Shown here piece by piece: positions 36,571-45,423 of a stretch of DNA of 64,000 bases; the first letter of the stretch is position 1, and each line of letters starts with the position of its first letter. The position numbers and the translations under genes are program-made. This stretch comes from Micromonospora cremea (GTDB lineage Bacteria > Actinomycetota > Actinomycetes > Mycobacteriales > Micromonosporaceae): contig NZ_FSQT01000001.1 in the NCBI RefSeq assembly GCF_900143515.1, positions 2,232,001-2,296,000 on the forward strand, in the 5' to 3' direction. The notes below the pieces were generated by a model. It had not been told where the DNA came from and ran no database searches. It saw only the letters and a list, made by a program, of their open reading frames with translations.

Positions 36571-37347
36571 GGCCTCGTCGACGGCGGCTCCCAGATAGGC
36601 GTCGGTGACCGCCGGGTCGTCGCGGATCTCGTCGGGTGTGCCGGCGGCGATCACCCGGCCGAAGTCCAGCACCACGATCTCGTCGCAGACGGCCATCACC
36701 AGGTCCATGTGGTGCTCGACCAGCAGCACCGCGCAGGGGTCGGCGTCCCGCCGGGGCAACTGCCGGACCAGCTCCGCCAGCTCGGTGATGTCGTCGGCCC
36801 CGAGGCCGCCTGCGGGTTCGTCGAGCAGGAGCAGCCGGGGCCGGGCGGCGAGCGCGCGGGCCAGGGCGACCCGCTGGCGTACGGCGAAGGGCAGTGTGGT
36901 CGGCGCGGCGTCGGCGTGCCCGGCGATACCCAGGTCGTCCAGGATGTCCAGAGCGTGCTGGCGCAGCCGCCGCTCGTCGCGGTCGCTGCTCGGCAGACCG
37001 AGCAGCGCCGGGACGAAGCCGGCCCGCGCGGTGTGCGAGGCGCCGGTCATCACGTTCTCCAGCACGGTGAGCCCGGCGAAGAGCCCGGTGCCCTGCAGGG
37101 TCCGGGCGATGCCGAGCCGGGTCAGCCGGTGCGGCCGTGGCCGCAGCGGCCGGCCGTCGAGGGTGAGCGATCCCGTCTCCGGTGAGACGAAGCCGCAGAT
37201 CACGTTGAACAGCGTGGTCTTGCCGGCGCCGTTGGGCCCGATGACGCCCACCACCTGGTTGGGTGCCACCCGCAGCGAGACGTCGTCGAGGGCGGTGAGG
37301 CCGCCGAAATGTACCCCGATGTGGTGCAGTTCGAGACCGCGCTTCAT
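36562..37347 (-). CDS. livG: Branched-chain amino acid-type ABC transporter ATPase LivG
   Basis: The 261-residue ATPase has Walker A GPNGAGKTTLFNVICGF (near residue 40), a signature in TLPFAVRQRVALARALA that departs from LSGGQ, and Walker B LLLLDEPAGGLG. The changed signature is frequent in LivG proteins. The ATG at 37347 has GAGGG upstream; a GTG one codon earlier is an alternative. It is the first gene of the operon and has a palindromic site in its promoter region. Confidence 0.94.
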   Translation of the reverse strand: MKRGLELHHIGVHFGGLTALDDVSLRVAPNQVVGVIGPNGAGKTTLFNVICGFVSPETGSLTLDGRPLRPRPHRLTRLGIARTLQGTGLFAGLTVLENVMTGASHTARAGFVPALLGLPSSDRDERRLRQHALDILDDLGIAGHADAAPTTLPFAVRQRVALARALAARPRLLLLDEPAGGLGADDITELAELVRQLPRRDADPCAVLLVEHHMDLVMAVCDEIVVLDFGRVIAAGTPDEIRDDPAVTDAYLGAAVDEAAA

Positions 37348-37378
37348 CACCCATCCCTCTGTTGTGGCGGGTGTTATT

Positions 37379-37393
37379 TACACTCGCAGTGTA
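37379..37393. promoter_or_regulatory. Palindromic operator upstream of the Liv operon
   Basis: TACACT and AGTGTA flank CGC, forming a perfect 15-base dyad about 32 bases upstream of the LivG start. It stands out in an AT-richer stretch and is well placed for a repressor or activator of the operon. The cognate regulator is not identified. Confidence 0.6.
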
Positions 37394-37446
37394 CGTTTCT
37401 CGGGTACCGCGTCAAGACCTTCAATGCCCCCTTTGCCCGTGCGGAC

Positions 37447-37473
37447 GGGGCGGCCGCCACCGGCGACCGCCCC
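37447..37473 (-). terminator. Probable terminator after the lipase remnant
   Basis: Ten-base arms (GGGGCGGCCG and CGACCGCCCC) with a single mismatch and a seven-base loop lie a few bases beyond the stop of the lipase fragment on the reverse strand. Confidence 0.5.
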
Positions 37474-37484
37474 GGGGATCGCGA

Positions 37485-37902
37485 TCAGGAACTGGGGCAG
37501 GTGTTGCGGTACTCCTGGATCTGCGAGCCGCTCGGGCCGGGGCACACGAACTGCTCGTAGCGGGTGTCGTTGTCGACGAACCGCTTCAGCCAGGCCACCA
37601 TCTGCCGCGCGGTCGGCGTGTTCACCGTCTGCGGGAAGAAGTGGCTCGCCCCGTTCAGTTCCAGGTACGCCTTCTCGGCGGACGCCGGGATGCTGTTGTA
37701 GAAGGGTTCCGAGTGCGACGAGACCGGCGCGACGGTGTCGCTCTCGCCACCGATGATCAGCGTGGGCACCCGGAGCTCGGACCAGCTCTTGTCCGTGTTC
37801 CACGGCGCGAGCGGCACGGCGGCCTGCAGCGACGGCCGCGCCGAGGCCGCCTCCAGGCTCCCACCGCCGCCCATCGAGTGGCCGGCCACGGCGCTGGCCA
37901 AG
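37485..37902 (-). pseudogene. Cutinase/PET-hydrolase-like lipase, C-terminal remnant
   Basis: About 138 codons match the second half of actinobacterial triacylglycerol lipases/cutinases of the Thermobifida type: nucleophile elbow [40 protein letters not shown] (catalytic Asp), GASHFFPQ (catalytic His), [17 protein letters not shown] and the C-terminal disulfide cysteines. The signal peptide and first half are gone. Upstream of the elbow, homology stops near 37885-37903 and the opposite strand becomes a truncated catalase. The remnant carries the triad but no export signal or complete fold, so it is presumed dead. Confidence 0.82.
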
Positions 37903-39289
37903 TTCCACTGGAAGCCCAAGCTCGGTGTGCACTCCCTGACCTGGGAGGAGGCACAGATGCTGGGCGGAGTGGACCCGGACTTCCACCGCCGGGACCTCTA
38001 CGACGCCATCGAGGCTGGCGCGTTCCCCGAATGGGAACTCGGCATCCAGGTCTTCCCCGACACTCCTGACGAGACCTTCGCCGGGATCGACCTGCTGGAC
38101 CCGACGAAGATCGTGCCGGAGGAACTGGCGCCGGTGCAGCCCGTCGGGACACTGACGCTCAACCGGACGCCGACGAACTTCTTCGCGGAGACCGAGCAGG
38201 TCGCCTTCCACCTCGGTCACCTCCCGCCGGGCATCGACGTCACGAACGACCCGCTGCTGCAGGGCCGGCTGTTCTCGTACGTCGACACGCAGTTGACCCG
38301 GCTCGGCGGGCCCAACTTCTCCCAGATTCCGATCAATCGCCCGCACGCCCCGGTCAACGACATGCTCCGCGACGGCTTCCACCAGCACGCCGTCCACGCG
38401 GGGGTCGCGCCGTACCGGCCGAACTCGCTTGACGGCGGCAATCCGTTCCCGGCGGGCGACGACGAACAGGCGCTCTTCGACGTGCCGGTGACGGTGGCGG
38501 AGGCACCCAAGGTTCGCGCGAACCCAGCCTCGTTCGACGACCACTTTCAGCCAGGCGCGCCTGTTCTGGCTGAGCATGTCGCCGGTCGAGAAGGAGCACA
38601 TCATCCGCGCCTACACCTTCGAGCTCGGCAAGTGCTACCACCAGGCGATCAAGGAACGCCAGCTCCAGTGCCTCGCCAACATCGACCCGGTGCTGTGCGC
38701 GCAGGTCGCCACAGGTCTGGGGCTGCCCGCGCCGGAGCCGACCGTGCCGCTCGCCGACGCCACGCCCAGCCCGGCGCTGTCGCAGGTCGGCGGGGAGTGG
38801 CCGGCCGACGGTCGCATGATCGGGATCGTCGTCGACCCCGACACCGACCTGGACGGCGTCAACCAGGTACGCGAAGCCGTGTTCGAGGCCGGCATGGTTC
38901 CCCTCCTGATCGCTCCGCACGGCGGCATGGTGGGGAACCTGCCTGTACAGCGGACCTTCGCCACCGGTCGATCTGTCGAGTTCGACGCGCTCCTGCTGGC
39001 CGGGGCGCCGGCGCCCGCACCGGATGCCATCCCGGCCCATGACGACAAGGCGGCCAGGCCCGCCTCGGTGTCCGTGGATCCCCGCGTGCTGCTTCTCGTC
39101 GAGGAGCGCTGGCGGCACGCCAAGGCGATCGGCGCCTGGGGCGCCGGCGGCACCGTGCTGGAGCAGGCGGGGGTGACGGGGACCCCCGGCGTCGTCACGG
39201 CCGGCACTGCGATCGAAACCCTGACCGCTGTACGGCAGCTGATGGCCGCACACCGGGTGTGGGAACGCTTCCCCGCCTCGGTCGCCTGA
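37897..39289 (+). pseudogene. Large-subunit catalase (KatE/HPII type), 5'-truncated and frameshifted
   Basis: The forward strand encodes the later part of a monofunctional clade-2 catalase: [44 protein letters not shown], and the proximal heme Tyr in RLFSYVDTQLTRLGGPNF. The frame then shifts near 38545 (one extra T) to continue with SQARLFWLSMSPVEKEHI and the flavodoxin/GATase1-like C-terminal domain (IGIVVDPDTDLDGVNQVREAVFEAG). The first roughly 270 residues, with the distal His and Asn, are absent. It begins where the opposite-strand lipase remnant ends. It cannot encode a working catalase. Confidence 0.88.
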
Positions 39290-39299
39290 CACGACCAAC

Positions 39300-39350
39300 C
39301 GCTGACGAGGGCTGTCCTCCGGTTCGTCCGGAGGTCAGCCCTCGTCAGCG
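39300..39350. terminator. Long bidirectional hairpin terminator
   Basis: Outer 15-base arms (CGCTGACGAGGGCTG and its complement) continue, after one T-T mismatch, into a seven-base inner stem closed by a TTCGT loop. It lies between the catalase remnant and the convergent NUDIX gene. Confidence 0.88.
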
Positions 39351-39354
39351 CGGT

Positions 39355-39771
39355 TCACCAGGCGTTGTCGTCGGCGAGCACGCGGTTGATCGCCGTACGG
39401 ATGTAGGGAGGAATCCGCAGATCCGGGAGCCGTTGCGGCGGGAAGAACCGCAACTCGACACCCTCGGAGAGGGTGAGTCGGTCCGGCCGGCCGTTCCAGC
39501 GTCCCGCGAAGAACGTGATGAGTTGACCCGACCCGAACTCGTCCCTGACCTGGAAAAGTTCAACGAGCCCGTCGGCGGTCAGACCCGCCTCCTCCGAGAG
39601 TTCGCGCTCGATGGCCTCGCGCGGGCTCTCCCCCGGATCGCATCCTCCACCCAGGACGCTCCAGTATCCGGGCCAGGAGATCCCCGGGATGTCGTCGCGC
39701 AGATGCAGCAGAAGATTGCCGAGGTCGTCGAAGATCAGGGCGACCGCGCCCTGCGACACGTCAGAGGTCAT
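39355..39771 (-). CDS. NUDIX hydrolase
   Basis: The 138-residue protein contains the Nudix box in GGGCDPGESPREAIERELSEEAGL (about 43-66), with the GX5EX7REUXEEXGU pattern complete. It starts at an ATG with GGAGGTGG upstream. It hydrolyses nucleoside-diphosphate-linked substrates; the exact one is unknown. It lies downstream of the kinase gene on the same strand (26-base gap), so they may be co-transcribed. Confidence 0.92.
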   Translation of the reverse strand: MTSDVSQGAVALIFDDLGNLLLHLRDDIPGISWPGYWSVLGGGCDPGESPREAIERELSEEAGLTADGLVELFQVRDEFGSGQLITFFAGRWNGRPDRLTLSEGVELRFFPPQRLPDLRIPPYIRTAINRVLADDNAW

Positions 39772-39797
39772 GCTGCGTCCACCTCCACCCGTCGCCG

Positions 39798-41849
39798 TCA
39801 TCTCCGGGACCACTTCTGCTGCTCCGCCGCGGCGTCGCAGGTCCGCTGTTCGATTAACGCGCCGCTCGCCGTGGCCAAGTCGACCCCGCCCAGGCACATC
39901 CCGCTGTGCGCGTTGACCAGTTGACGCTGCTCGTTGAGGGTGAACTGCTGCGCCGGTGTCGTGTTGCAGGTGGTGAGCTGGATCGGCGCACCGTCGTCGC
40001 TCGACGCGTTGACGACATCGAGGCAGCGGCCGCCCAGTTGCACGCTCCCGTCCGCCCGCATCGTCCACAGCTGATTGCGGGCCCGGTCGTCCCGGCAGTC
40101 CCAGAGCCGCACCCGAACCGGGTCGGGTGACTCCGGCGCCGTGACGTCCAGACACCGGTCGCTCGCCGCACCGACGAGACGGTGGCCCGAGGTTCTGGGC
40201 GCGGCGCTCGGTGCCACCGACGGCGTGCTGTTGGGCTTGGCGCTCGCAGCGGTGCCCGCCGGCGCCGATGCCGGCCGGAAGCCCCCGGTGACCTCCCGGA
40301 AGGCCTCCACTCCGGCCGCCCAGGCGGCATCCGGTGTCGACCAGACGATGCTGTAGCCCTTCCGCTTTCCCGTCGTGAAGGTGCGTTGCCGGGCGTGCAT
40401 CGCCGTGCCGGTGTCGCCGGTGTAGACCCACTCCCAGTCGGCGGCCTTCAGCTGGTAGTTGACGGCGACGATCTCGATGCGGCGGTAGTCGCGGTAGCGC
40501 CCGGGCAGGGCGGGGTCCTTCTCGCGGCGGGTCACGTCGGCCAGCGGGTCGCTGCGGGGCGAGTCGGTCTGGCTGACCAGCAGCACCCGGTCGCCGTCCG
40601 GCTCGTGGAACTCGACCTGGTGTCCCCGCCGGACGATCCGCCAGTCGCGCGGCGCCGGCACAGCGAACCCGCTGCTGTCCCGATAGACCGACCAGGTGAT
40701 CGCACCACCCGCGGCGGCGGTCGGCGACGGGCCGGCGCTCGCCGCCGCACCCGGCGCGGCGGTGTCCACCAACTCCGCCCCGCTGCCGGTCGCGCGCGAC
40801 GTTCCTCGGGTGGCCAGTGGGATGCCGATCACCAGTCCGAGTGCCAGCAGGGCGGCGAGCCCGCCGAGCAGCAGCGTCGGTCGTCCCCGCCCGGCGCGGG
40901 CCGACGACACCGGACCGTCGGCGTCCGGCGCGGGTTGGGCCGGGATCCGGGGTACGGCGTGCGCGTCGGTCGGATGGGCGAGGGTCGGCGCCGACTCCGA
41001 GTGGGATGGGGTGGCCACCGCCGTGCGCTGTGGCGCGCCGGCGAGCACCGCGCGCAGCAGTCGCTCGGCGGTGTCGGCGTCCATCCGCTCGGTCGGGTCC
41101 TTCCGGAGCAACCCGGTCAGCACCGGCGCGAGCGGCCCGGCGTGTCGTGCCGCGGGTGGCGGCTCGGTGACGAGCGCGGCCAGGCTCATCAGGCTGGACG
41201 GCCGGGCGTACGGCGACTGACCCTCGACTGCGGCGAACAGGGTCGCACCGAGCGACCAGAAGTCTCCCTGCGGACCGACGGTGCCGCTCATGGCCCGCTC
41301 GGGCGAGACGTACGCGGGCGAGCCGAGCACCACACCGCTGAGGGTCAGGTTCACGTCTTCGACCGCGGTGGCCAGGCCGAAGTCGGTGAGCACGACCCGA
41401 CCGTCGGTGCCGACCAGGATGTTGGCCGGTTTGACGTCGCGGTGCATGATCCCGGCACGGTGCGCGGCGCGGAGCGCGCCCAGCACCGCCAGCCCGATCT
41501 CCGCCGCCCGTACCGGTGGGACGGGGCCGTCGGTGGCGATGATCTCGTGCAGCGAGCGGGACGGCACGTACTCCATCACGATCTGCGGGTCACCGTCCGA
41601 GCCCAGCAATACATCGAAGACCCGGACGGCATGGGGATGGTCGAGCCGCGCGATCGCTCGCGCCTCGCGAAGTGATCGGATGCGCAATTCCTGTCGCGCC
41701 TCATCGGTCAGACCCGGCGGTGGAACGATTTCCTTGATTGCCACGTCGCGCTGAAGCATCCGGTCGCGGGCTTTCCACACTCGACCCATTCCGCCTTGGC
41801 CGAGGAGCTCCAGGACTTCATACCGATCGGTAACAAGAATTGGTAACAT
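39798..41849 (-). CDS. Membrane Ser/Thr protein kinase with extracellular ricin-type lectin domain
   Basis: The 683-residue protein has a cytoplasmic Hanks-type kinase domain (about 8-265; GQGGMGRVWKA, the Lys in VAIKEI, HRDVKPANILV, DFGLA, SPERAM), a linker, one transmembrane helix near residue 330 (LLLGGLAALLALGLVIGIPLA), an extracellular segment, and a C-terminal ricin B lectin domain. The lectin part has repeats with QLW/QQF/QQKW ends and several cysteines. This layout would let a carbohydrate outside the cell influence phosphorylation inside. The ATG at 41849 is chosen; a GTG at 41858 is also possible. Most actinobacterial kinases carry PASTA or NHL domains instead. Confidence 0.92.
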   Translation of the reverse strand: MLPILVTDRYEVLELLGQGGMGRVWKARDRMLQRDVAIKEIVPPPGLTDEARQELRIRSLREARAIARLDHPHAVRVFDVLLGSDGDPQIVMEYVPSRSLHEIIATDGPVPPVRAAEIGLAVLGALRAAHRAGIMHRDVKPANILVGTDGRVVLTDFGLATAVEDVNLTLSGVVLGSPAYVSPERAMSGTVGPQGDFWSLGATLFAAVEGQSPYARPSSLMSLAALVTEPPPAARHAGPLAPVLTGLLRKDPTERMDADTAERLLRAVLAGAPQRTAVATPSHSESAPTLAHPTDAHAVPRIPAQPAPDADGPVSSARAGRGRPTLLLGGLAALLALGLVIGIPLATRGTSRATGSGAELVDTAAPGAAASAGPSPTAAAGGAITWSVYRDSSGFAVPAPRDWRIVRRGHQVEFHEPDGDRVLLVSQTDSPRSDPLADVTRREKDPALPGRYRDYRRIEIVAVNYQLKAADWEWVYTGDTGTAMHARQRTFTTGKRKGYSIVWSTPDAAWAAGVEAFREVTGGFRPASAPAGTAASAKPNSTPSVAPSAAPRTSGHRLVGAASDRCLDVTAPESPDPVRVRLWDCRDDRARNQLWTMRADGSVQLGGRCLDVVNASSDDGAPIQLTTCNTTPAQQFTLNEQRQLVNAHSGMCLGGVDLATASGALIEQRTCDAAAEQQKWSRR

Positions 41850-42070
41850 CTGCGGCACGCGGGAGAGGCTACCTGGCTGGCCACGGCAGCAGTTTCCGAC
41901 GGGCGATGCCGACGTTTATGTGACTCGGATCATTCCCGTTGACCGCGCACGACGCCGATGCGCAGGATCGCTACTGTCCCGCTTTTCGGACGCTTCACGG
42001 CTGATGGTGGACGCACAGAAATACAGCGCGGGTTCGGCTGCTGTTCACAGTGGTCGCACCGTCGCAGGCG

Positions 42071-42946
42071 TCAGCCGATGTCGGCCAGCCGTGGCAGCAC
42101 CTCGTCGCCGAGCCGTCGGGCGAACTCCACCGGGTGGCGATCCGGCGTGACCTGCACCTCGGTGACCCCGAGCGCGGCGTACGAGGACACCTCGGCGAGG
42201 AACGCGTCGACGTCGACCAGGGGCGGCCGGTGGGCGACCACCGTCTTCTCGATGGTGTCGTAGTCACGGCCCTCCGCGGCGCAGTGCCCGCGCAGCACGT
42301 CCAACTTCCGCGCCACGTCCTCGGCGCCGGCGGCAGTGCCGAACAGGTTGCAGGCGTCGGCGTACCGGGCGACCAGGAGCAGGGTCTTCTTCTCGCCGCC
42401 GCCGCCGATCATGACGGGCGGGTGCGGACGGCTCAACGGCTGCGGGAAGTTGATCGTCTCGGCGAGTTGGTAGTGCCGCCCGACGAACGGCCCGTTGTCG
42501 TCGCTCCACATCTGCTGGACGATGCGCAGCGTCTCCTCCAGCCGCTCGAACCGCTCGGTCATCGGCACCACGGGCACGCCGAGCCCGCGCTGCTCCCGCT
42601 CGTACCAGGATGCGCCGATCCCGAGCCGGGCCCGGCCGCCGGAGAGCACGTCGAGCGTCGTCACCGTCTTGGCGAGCAGACCCGGGTACCGGTACATCAC
42701 CCCGGTGACCAGCACGCCCAGCGTCATCCGCTGCGTCTTCGCCGCGACGAAGCCCAGCGTCGTGTACGCCTCCAGCATCGGCTCCTCGGCCGGGGCCACC
42801 GCCTCCATCTGGAAGAAGTGGTCCATCACCGTGAAGGACGCGACGCCGGCCTGCTCGGCGGTGGTGGCCGCCTCGGTCAGGGTCGGTGCGATCGCCGCCG
42901 GCTCGGCCGGGGTCGAGTAACTCCAGTAGTGCAGTCCGAGCTTCAT
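42071..42946 (-). CDS. LLM-class F420-dependent oxidoreductase
   Basis: This 291-residue TIM-barrel enzyme of the luciferase-like family begins MKLGLHYWSYSTPAEP and carries SFTVMDHFFQM, VTTLDVLSGGRARLGIGASWYEREQRGLG and RPHPPVMIGGGGEKKTL, all typical of the F420-using group. It probably transfers hydride between F420 and an unknown substrate. The ATG at 42946 is preceded by GGAGG. It lies upstream of the kinase gene on the same strand but more than 200 bases away; that gap shows nothing I recognise beyond possible promoter sequence. Confidence 0.92.
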   Translation of the reverse strand: MKLGLHYWSYSTPAEPAAIAPTLTEAATTAEQAGVASFTVMDHFFQMEAVAPAEEPMLEAYTTLGFVAAKTQRMTLGVLVTGVMYRYPGLLAKTVTTLDVLSGGRARLGIGASWYEREQRGLGVPVVPMTERFERLEETLRIVQQMWSDDNGPFVGRHYQLAETINFPQPLSRPHPPVMIGGGGEKKTLLLVARYADACNLFGTAAGAEDVARKLDVLRGHCAAEGRDYDTIEKTVVAHRPPLVDVDAFLAEVSSYAALGVTEVQVTPDRHPVEFARRLGDEVLPRLADIG

Positions 42947-43186
42947 CCCTCGCGACACCTCCGGAACCAAGCCTAGTGGTCCTCGACGCCGCCGGGCGCC
43001 CATTGATCGACGATGCCGGCCAGTTCTGCCCCGCATCTGGCGGATCGCGTCGGACGGCAGCCGCGATTTCCATTACCGGTTCATGACAATTCGCAGATCA
43101 CTCGGGGATATCCGACTGACACCTTCGTTCGGGTGATCCGACAGCCGACATCCACCGACGCCCGGCCACCCGAGCACGAGCCCGAC

Positions 43187-44284
43187 GTGACGCACGACCG
43201 GTTCCGCCACCGGCGGTACCGGACGCTGTCCGGCTCCACCCCGGGCCGGCCACACCGAGCGGAGTGGGCCGACGCCGCGAAGGGCGTCTGCATCATCCTG
43301 GTCGTCCTGTGGCACGTCGTCGTCAAGGACTATCTGCAGATCGACTGGCACATCGGCGTACCGGTGCCGGGCCTGTGGGGAACGGTGGGTGAGCAGTTCC
43401 TCCCGCTGCGGATGCCGCTGTTCTTCACCATCTCCGGCGTCTTCGCGACGAACGCCGTGCAGCGGCCCTGGCGGGTCGTCGCCCGCAGCCGGATCGGGAG
43501 ATTCCTCTACCTGTACGCCCTCTGGCTGCTGATCCACACCGCGGTCCTCGCCGCCGCCCCGGACTTCCCGACCGACCGCGCCACGTCCGTCCTCGGGCTG
43601 CTGGAACAGCTCACCATCACGCCCTCCAACCTGTGGTACCTGTACGCCCTGGCGCTCTACTTCACGGTCGCCAAGGCCGTCCGCCAGGCCCCCCACGTGC
43701 TGATCCTGGCGCCCGCCGCGGCGCTGTCCGCCGTCGCCGCCGCCGGCCTGCTCGACACGCCGGGCAACCGCGCCGGGCTGTACCAGAACCTGATCTTCTT
43801 TCTGGCCGGCCTGTACCTGCGACCCCGGATCGAACGGTGGGCGGCCACCGCCACCGGGCACCGGCTCGCGGTGACCTCGGGCGCCTACGTCCTCCTGCTC
43901 GCCGCGATGGCGGTGGTCGGCGCGCAGCGATGGTTCGGCGTGTGGCCGCTGGTGTCCGTCGTGGCGGTCGCCTTCGGCATCACCGCCGCCGCCCGGCTCG
44001 GCCGGTGGCCCGCCCTCAGCAACCGGCTCGCCACGCTCGGCCGCATCACCCTGCCCATCTACGTCATCCACATGCCGGTGCTGGCGCTGCTGCACCGGCT
44101 GCTGCTCGGGCCGATCTCCGGGCTGGACCAGGTCGGCCAGGGCCTGCTCGTGCTCGGGTACCCGATCCTGCTGACCGGGCTCGTGATCGGCGTGAGCCTG
44201 ACCGTCCACCGCGAGCTCCTGGCGGTCCACGCGCGCTGGCTGTTCGCCCTCCCCGGCCCCCGGCGGGTGGAGGCGGCCGGATGA
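43187..44284 (+). CDS. Membrane acyltransferase-3 family protein (VanT-membrane-domain-like)
   Basis: The protein (365 residues from a GTG at 43187; earlier in-frame starts at 43133 and 43013 lack ribosome-binding sites) has the acyltransferase-3 first helix EWADAAKGVCIILVVLWHVV and about ten transmembrane helices in all. The late motif ITLPIYVIHMPVL is characteristic. Its stop overlaps the start of an alanine racemase-like gene (ATGA). In VanC/VanE/VanG vancomycin resistance, VanT is a single protein with an acyltransferase-3-like membrane domain fused to a serine racemase. Here the same two parts are adjacent, separate genes followed by a D-Ala ligase. A role as transporter or acylase in cell-wall precursor supply is inferred. 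Confidence 0.85.
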   Translation: MTHDRFRHRRYRTLSGSTPGRPHRAEWADAAKGVCIILVVLWHVVVKDYLQIDWHIGVPVPGLWGTVGEQFLPLRMPLFFTISGVFATNAVQRPWRVVARSRIGRFLYLYALWLLIHTAVLAAAPDFPTDRATSVLGLLEQLTITPSNLWYLYALALYFTVAKAVRQAPHVLILAPAAALSAVAAAGLLDTPGNRAGLYQNLIFFLAGLYLRPRIERWAATATGHRLAVTSGAYVLLLAAMAVVGAQRWFGVWPLVSVVAVAFGITAAARLGRWPALSNRLATLGRITLPIYVIHMPVLALLHRLLLGPISGLDQVGQGLLVLGYPILLTGLVIGVSLTVHRELLAVHARWLFALPGPRRVEAAG

Positions 44285-45423
44285 GCGCCCTGGGCGAGGC
44301 GGTGGTCGACCTCGACGCGATCGCCAGCAACGTGCGGACCATCGCGTCGATTGCCGGTACGGAGCTGATGGCCGTCGTGAAGGCGGACGGGTTCGGCCAC
44401 GGCGCGGTGCCGGTCGCGCGGGCAGCGCTGCTTGCCGGCGCCGGTTGGCTGGGGGTGACCTCGGCGTCCGAGGCGCTGGCACTGCGCTCGGCGGGCATCA
44501 CCGCACCCACGCTGAGCTGGTTGCACCGCCCCGACGACGACTTCGACCAGTTGATCGCCGCCGGCGTCGACGTCGGCGTGTCGACCACGACCCACCTGCA
44601 GGCTGTCGTCGACGCCGCCCACCGGCTCGGCGTGCCGGCGACGGTGCAGCTCAAGGCGGACACCGGGCTGTCCCGCAACGGGGCCGCCGGCGACGACTGG
44701 CCCGAGCTGGTCGGCTGGGCCCGCAAGTACGAGGTGGAGGGCGGAATCCGGGTGCGCGGCGTCTGGTCGCACCTGGCCGACGCCGACGCACCGGGCAGCC
44801 CCGGGCTCGCTTCACAGGTGGCGGTCTTCGAGGAGGCGCTGCGGGTCGCCCGGTCCGCCGGCCTCGACCCAGATCTGGTGCACCTGGCCAACTCGGCGGC
44901 CGCGCTGGCCGCACCCCGGACCCGCTTCGACCTCTGCCGGATCGGGCTCGCGCTGTACGGCGTGGACCCGTTCGGCGGGACCGGGCCCGGCGACGTCGGG
45001 CTACGCGCCGCCATGACGCTGCGCACGACCGTGGTCAACGTGAAGCGGGTGCCGGCCGGCACCGGCGTCTCCTACGGACCCGGGTACGTGACCGGCGCGC
45101 CGACCACCCTGGCCCTGCTGCCACTCGGTTACGCCGACGGGCTGACCCGGGCCGCCGAGGGCCGCGCCGAGGTGTGGCTGGGCGGCCGGCGTCGCCCGAT
45201 CGTCGGACGCATCGCCATGGACCAGTGCGTGGTCGACGTGGGCGATCTTCCCGTGGCGATCGGGGATCGGGTCGTGGTGTTCGGCCCCGACCGGGGCGAC
45301 CACGCCCAACCGACGGTCGCCGAGTGGGCGCGGTGGGCCGGCACGAACCCGCACGAGATCTTGACCGGTGTCGGGGCCCGGGTGGCCCGCGACCACCTCC
45401 ACGAAAGGGCGGAAACGTCATGA
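44281..45423 (+). CDS. alr: Alanine/serine racemase
   Basis: The 380-residue fold-type III PLP enzyme has the lysine motif AVVKADGFGHGAV near residue 38 (the usual Tyr is Phe), the substrate-side RIGLALYG, the catalytic Tyr in VSYGPGYV, GYADGLTR and MDQCVVDVGD. It interconverts L- and D-alanine, or possibly serine. It overlaps the membrane acyltransferase gene upstream and the ligase gene downstream by four bases each (ATGA), implying tight co-expression. Because a ligase follows directly, its job is probably to supply the D-amino acid for that ligase. Alanine versus serine preference cannot be read from sequence with confidence. Confidence 0.92.
   Translation: MSALGEAVVDLDAIASNVRTIASIAGTELMAVVKADGFGHGAVPVARAALLAGAGWLGVTSASEALALRSAGITAPTLSWLHRPDDDFDQLIAAGVDVGVSTTTHLQAVVDAAHRLGVPATVQLKADTGLSRNGAAGDDWPELVGWARKYEVEGGIRVRGVWSHLADADAPGSPGLASQVAVFEEALRVARSAGLDPDLVHLANSAAALAAPRTRFDLCRIGLALYGVDPFGGTGPGDVGLRAAMTLRTTVVNVKRVPAGTGVSYGPGYVTGAPTTLALLPLGYADGLTRAAEGRAEVWLGGRRRPIVGRIAMDQCVVDVGDLPVAIGDRVVVFGPDRGDHAQPTVAEWARWAGTNPHEILTGVGARVARDHLHERAETS

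Noticed and set aside
37897..39289. Functional catalase with an alternative start
   Set aside because: The distal heme-pocket half is missing and a frameshift separates the remaining catalase core from its C-terminal domain.
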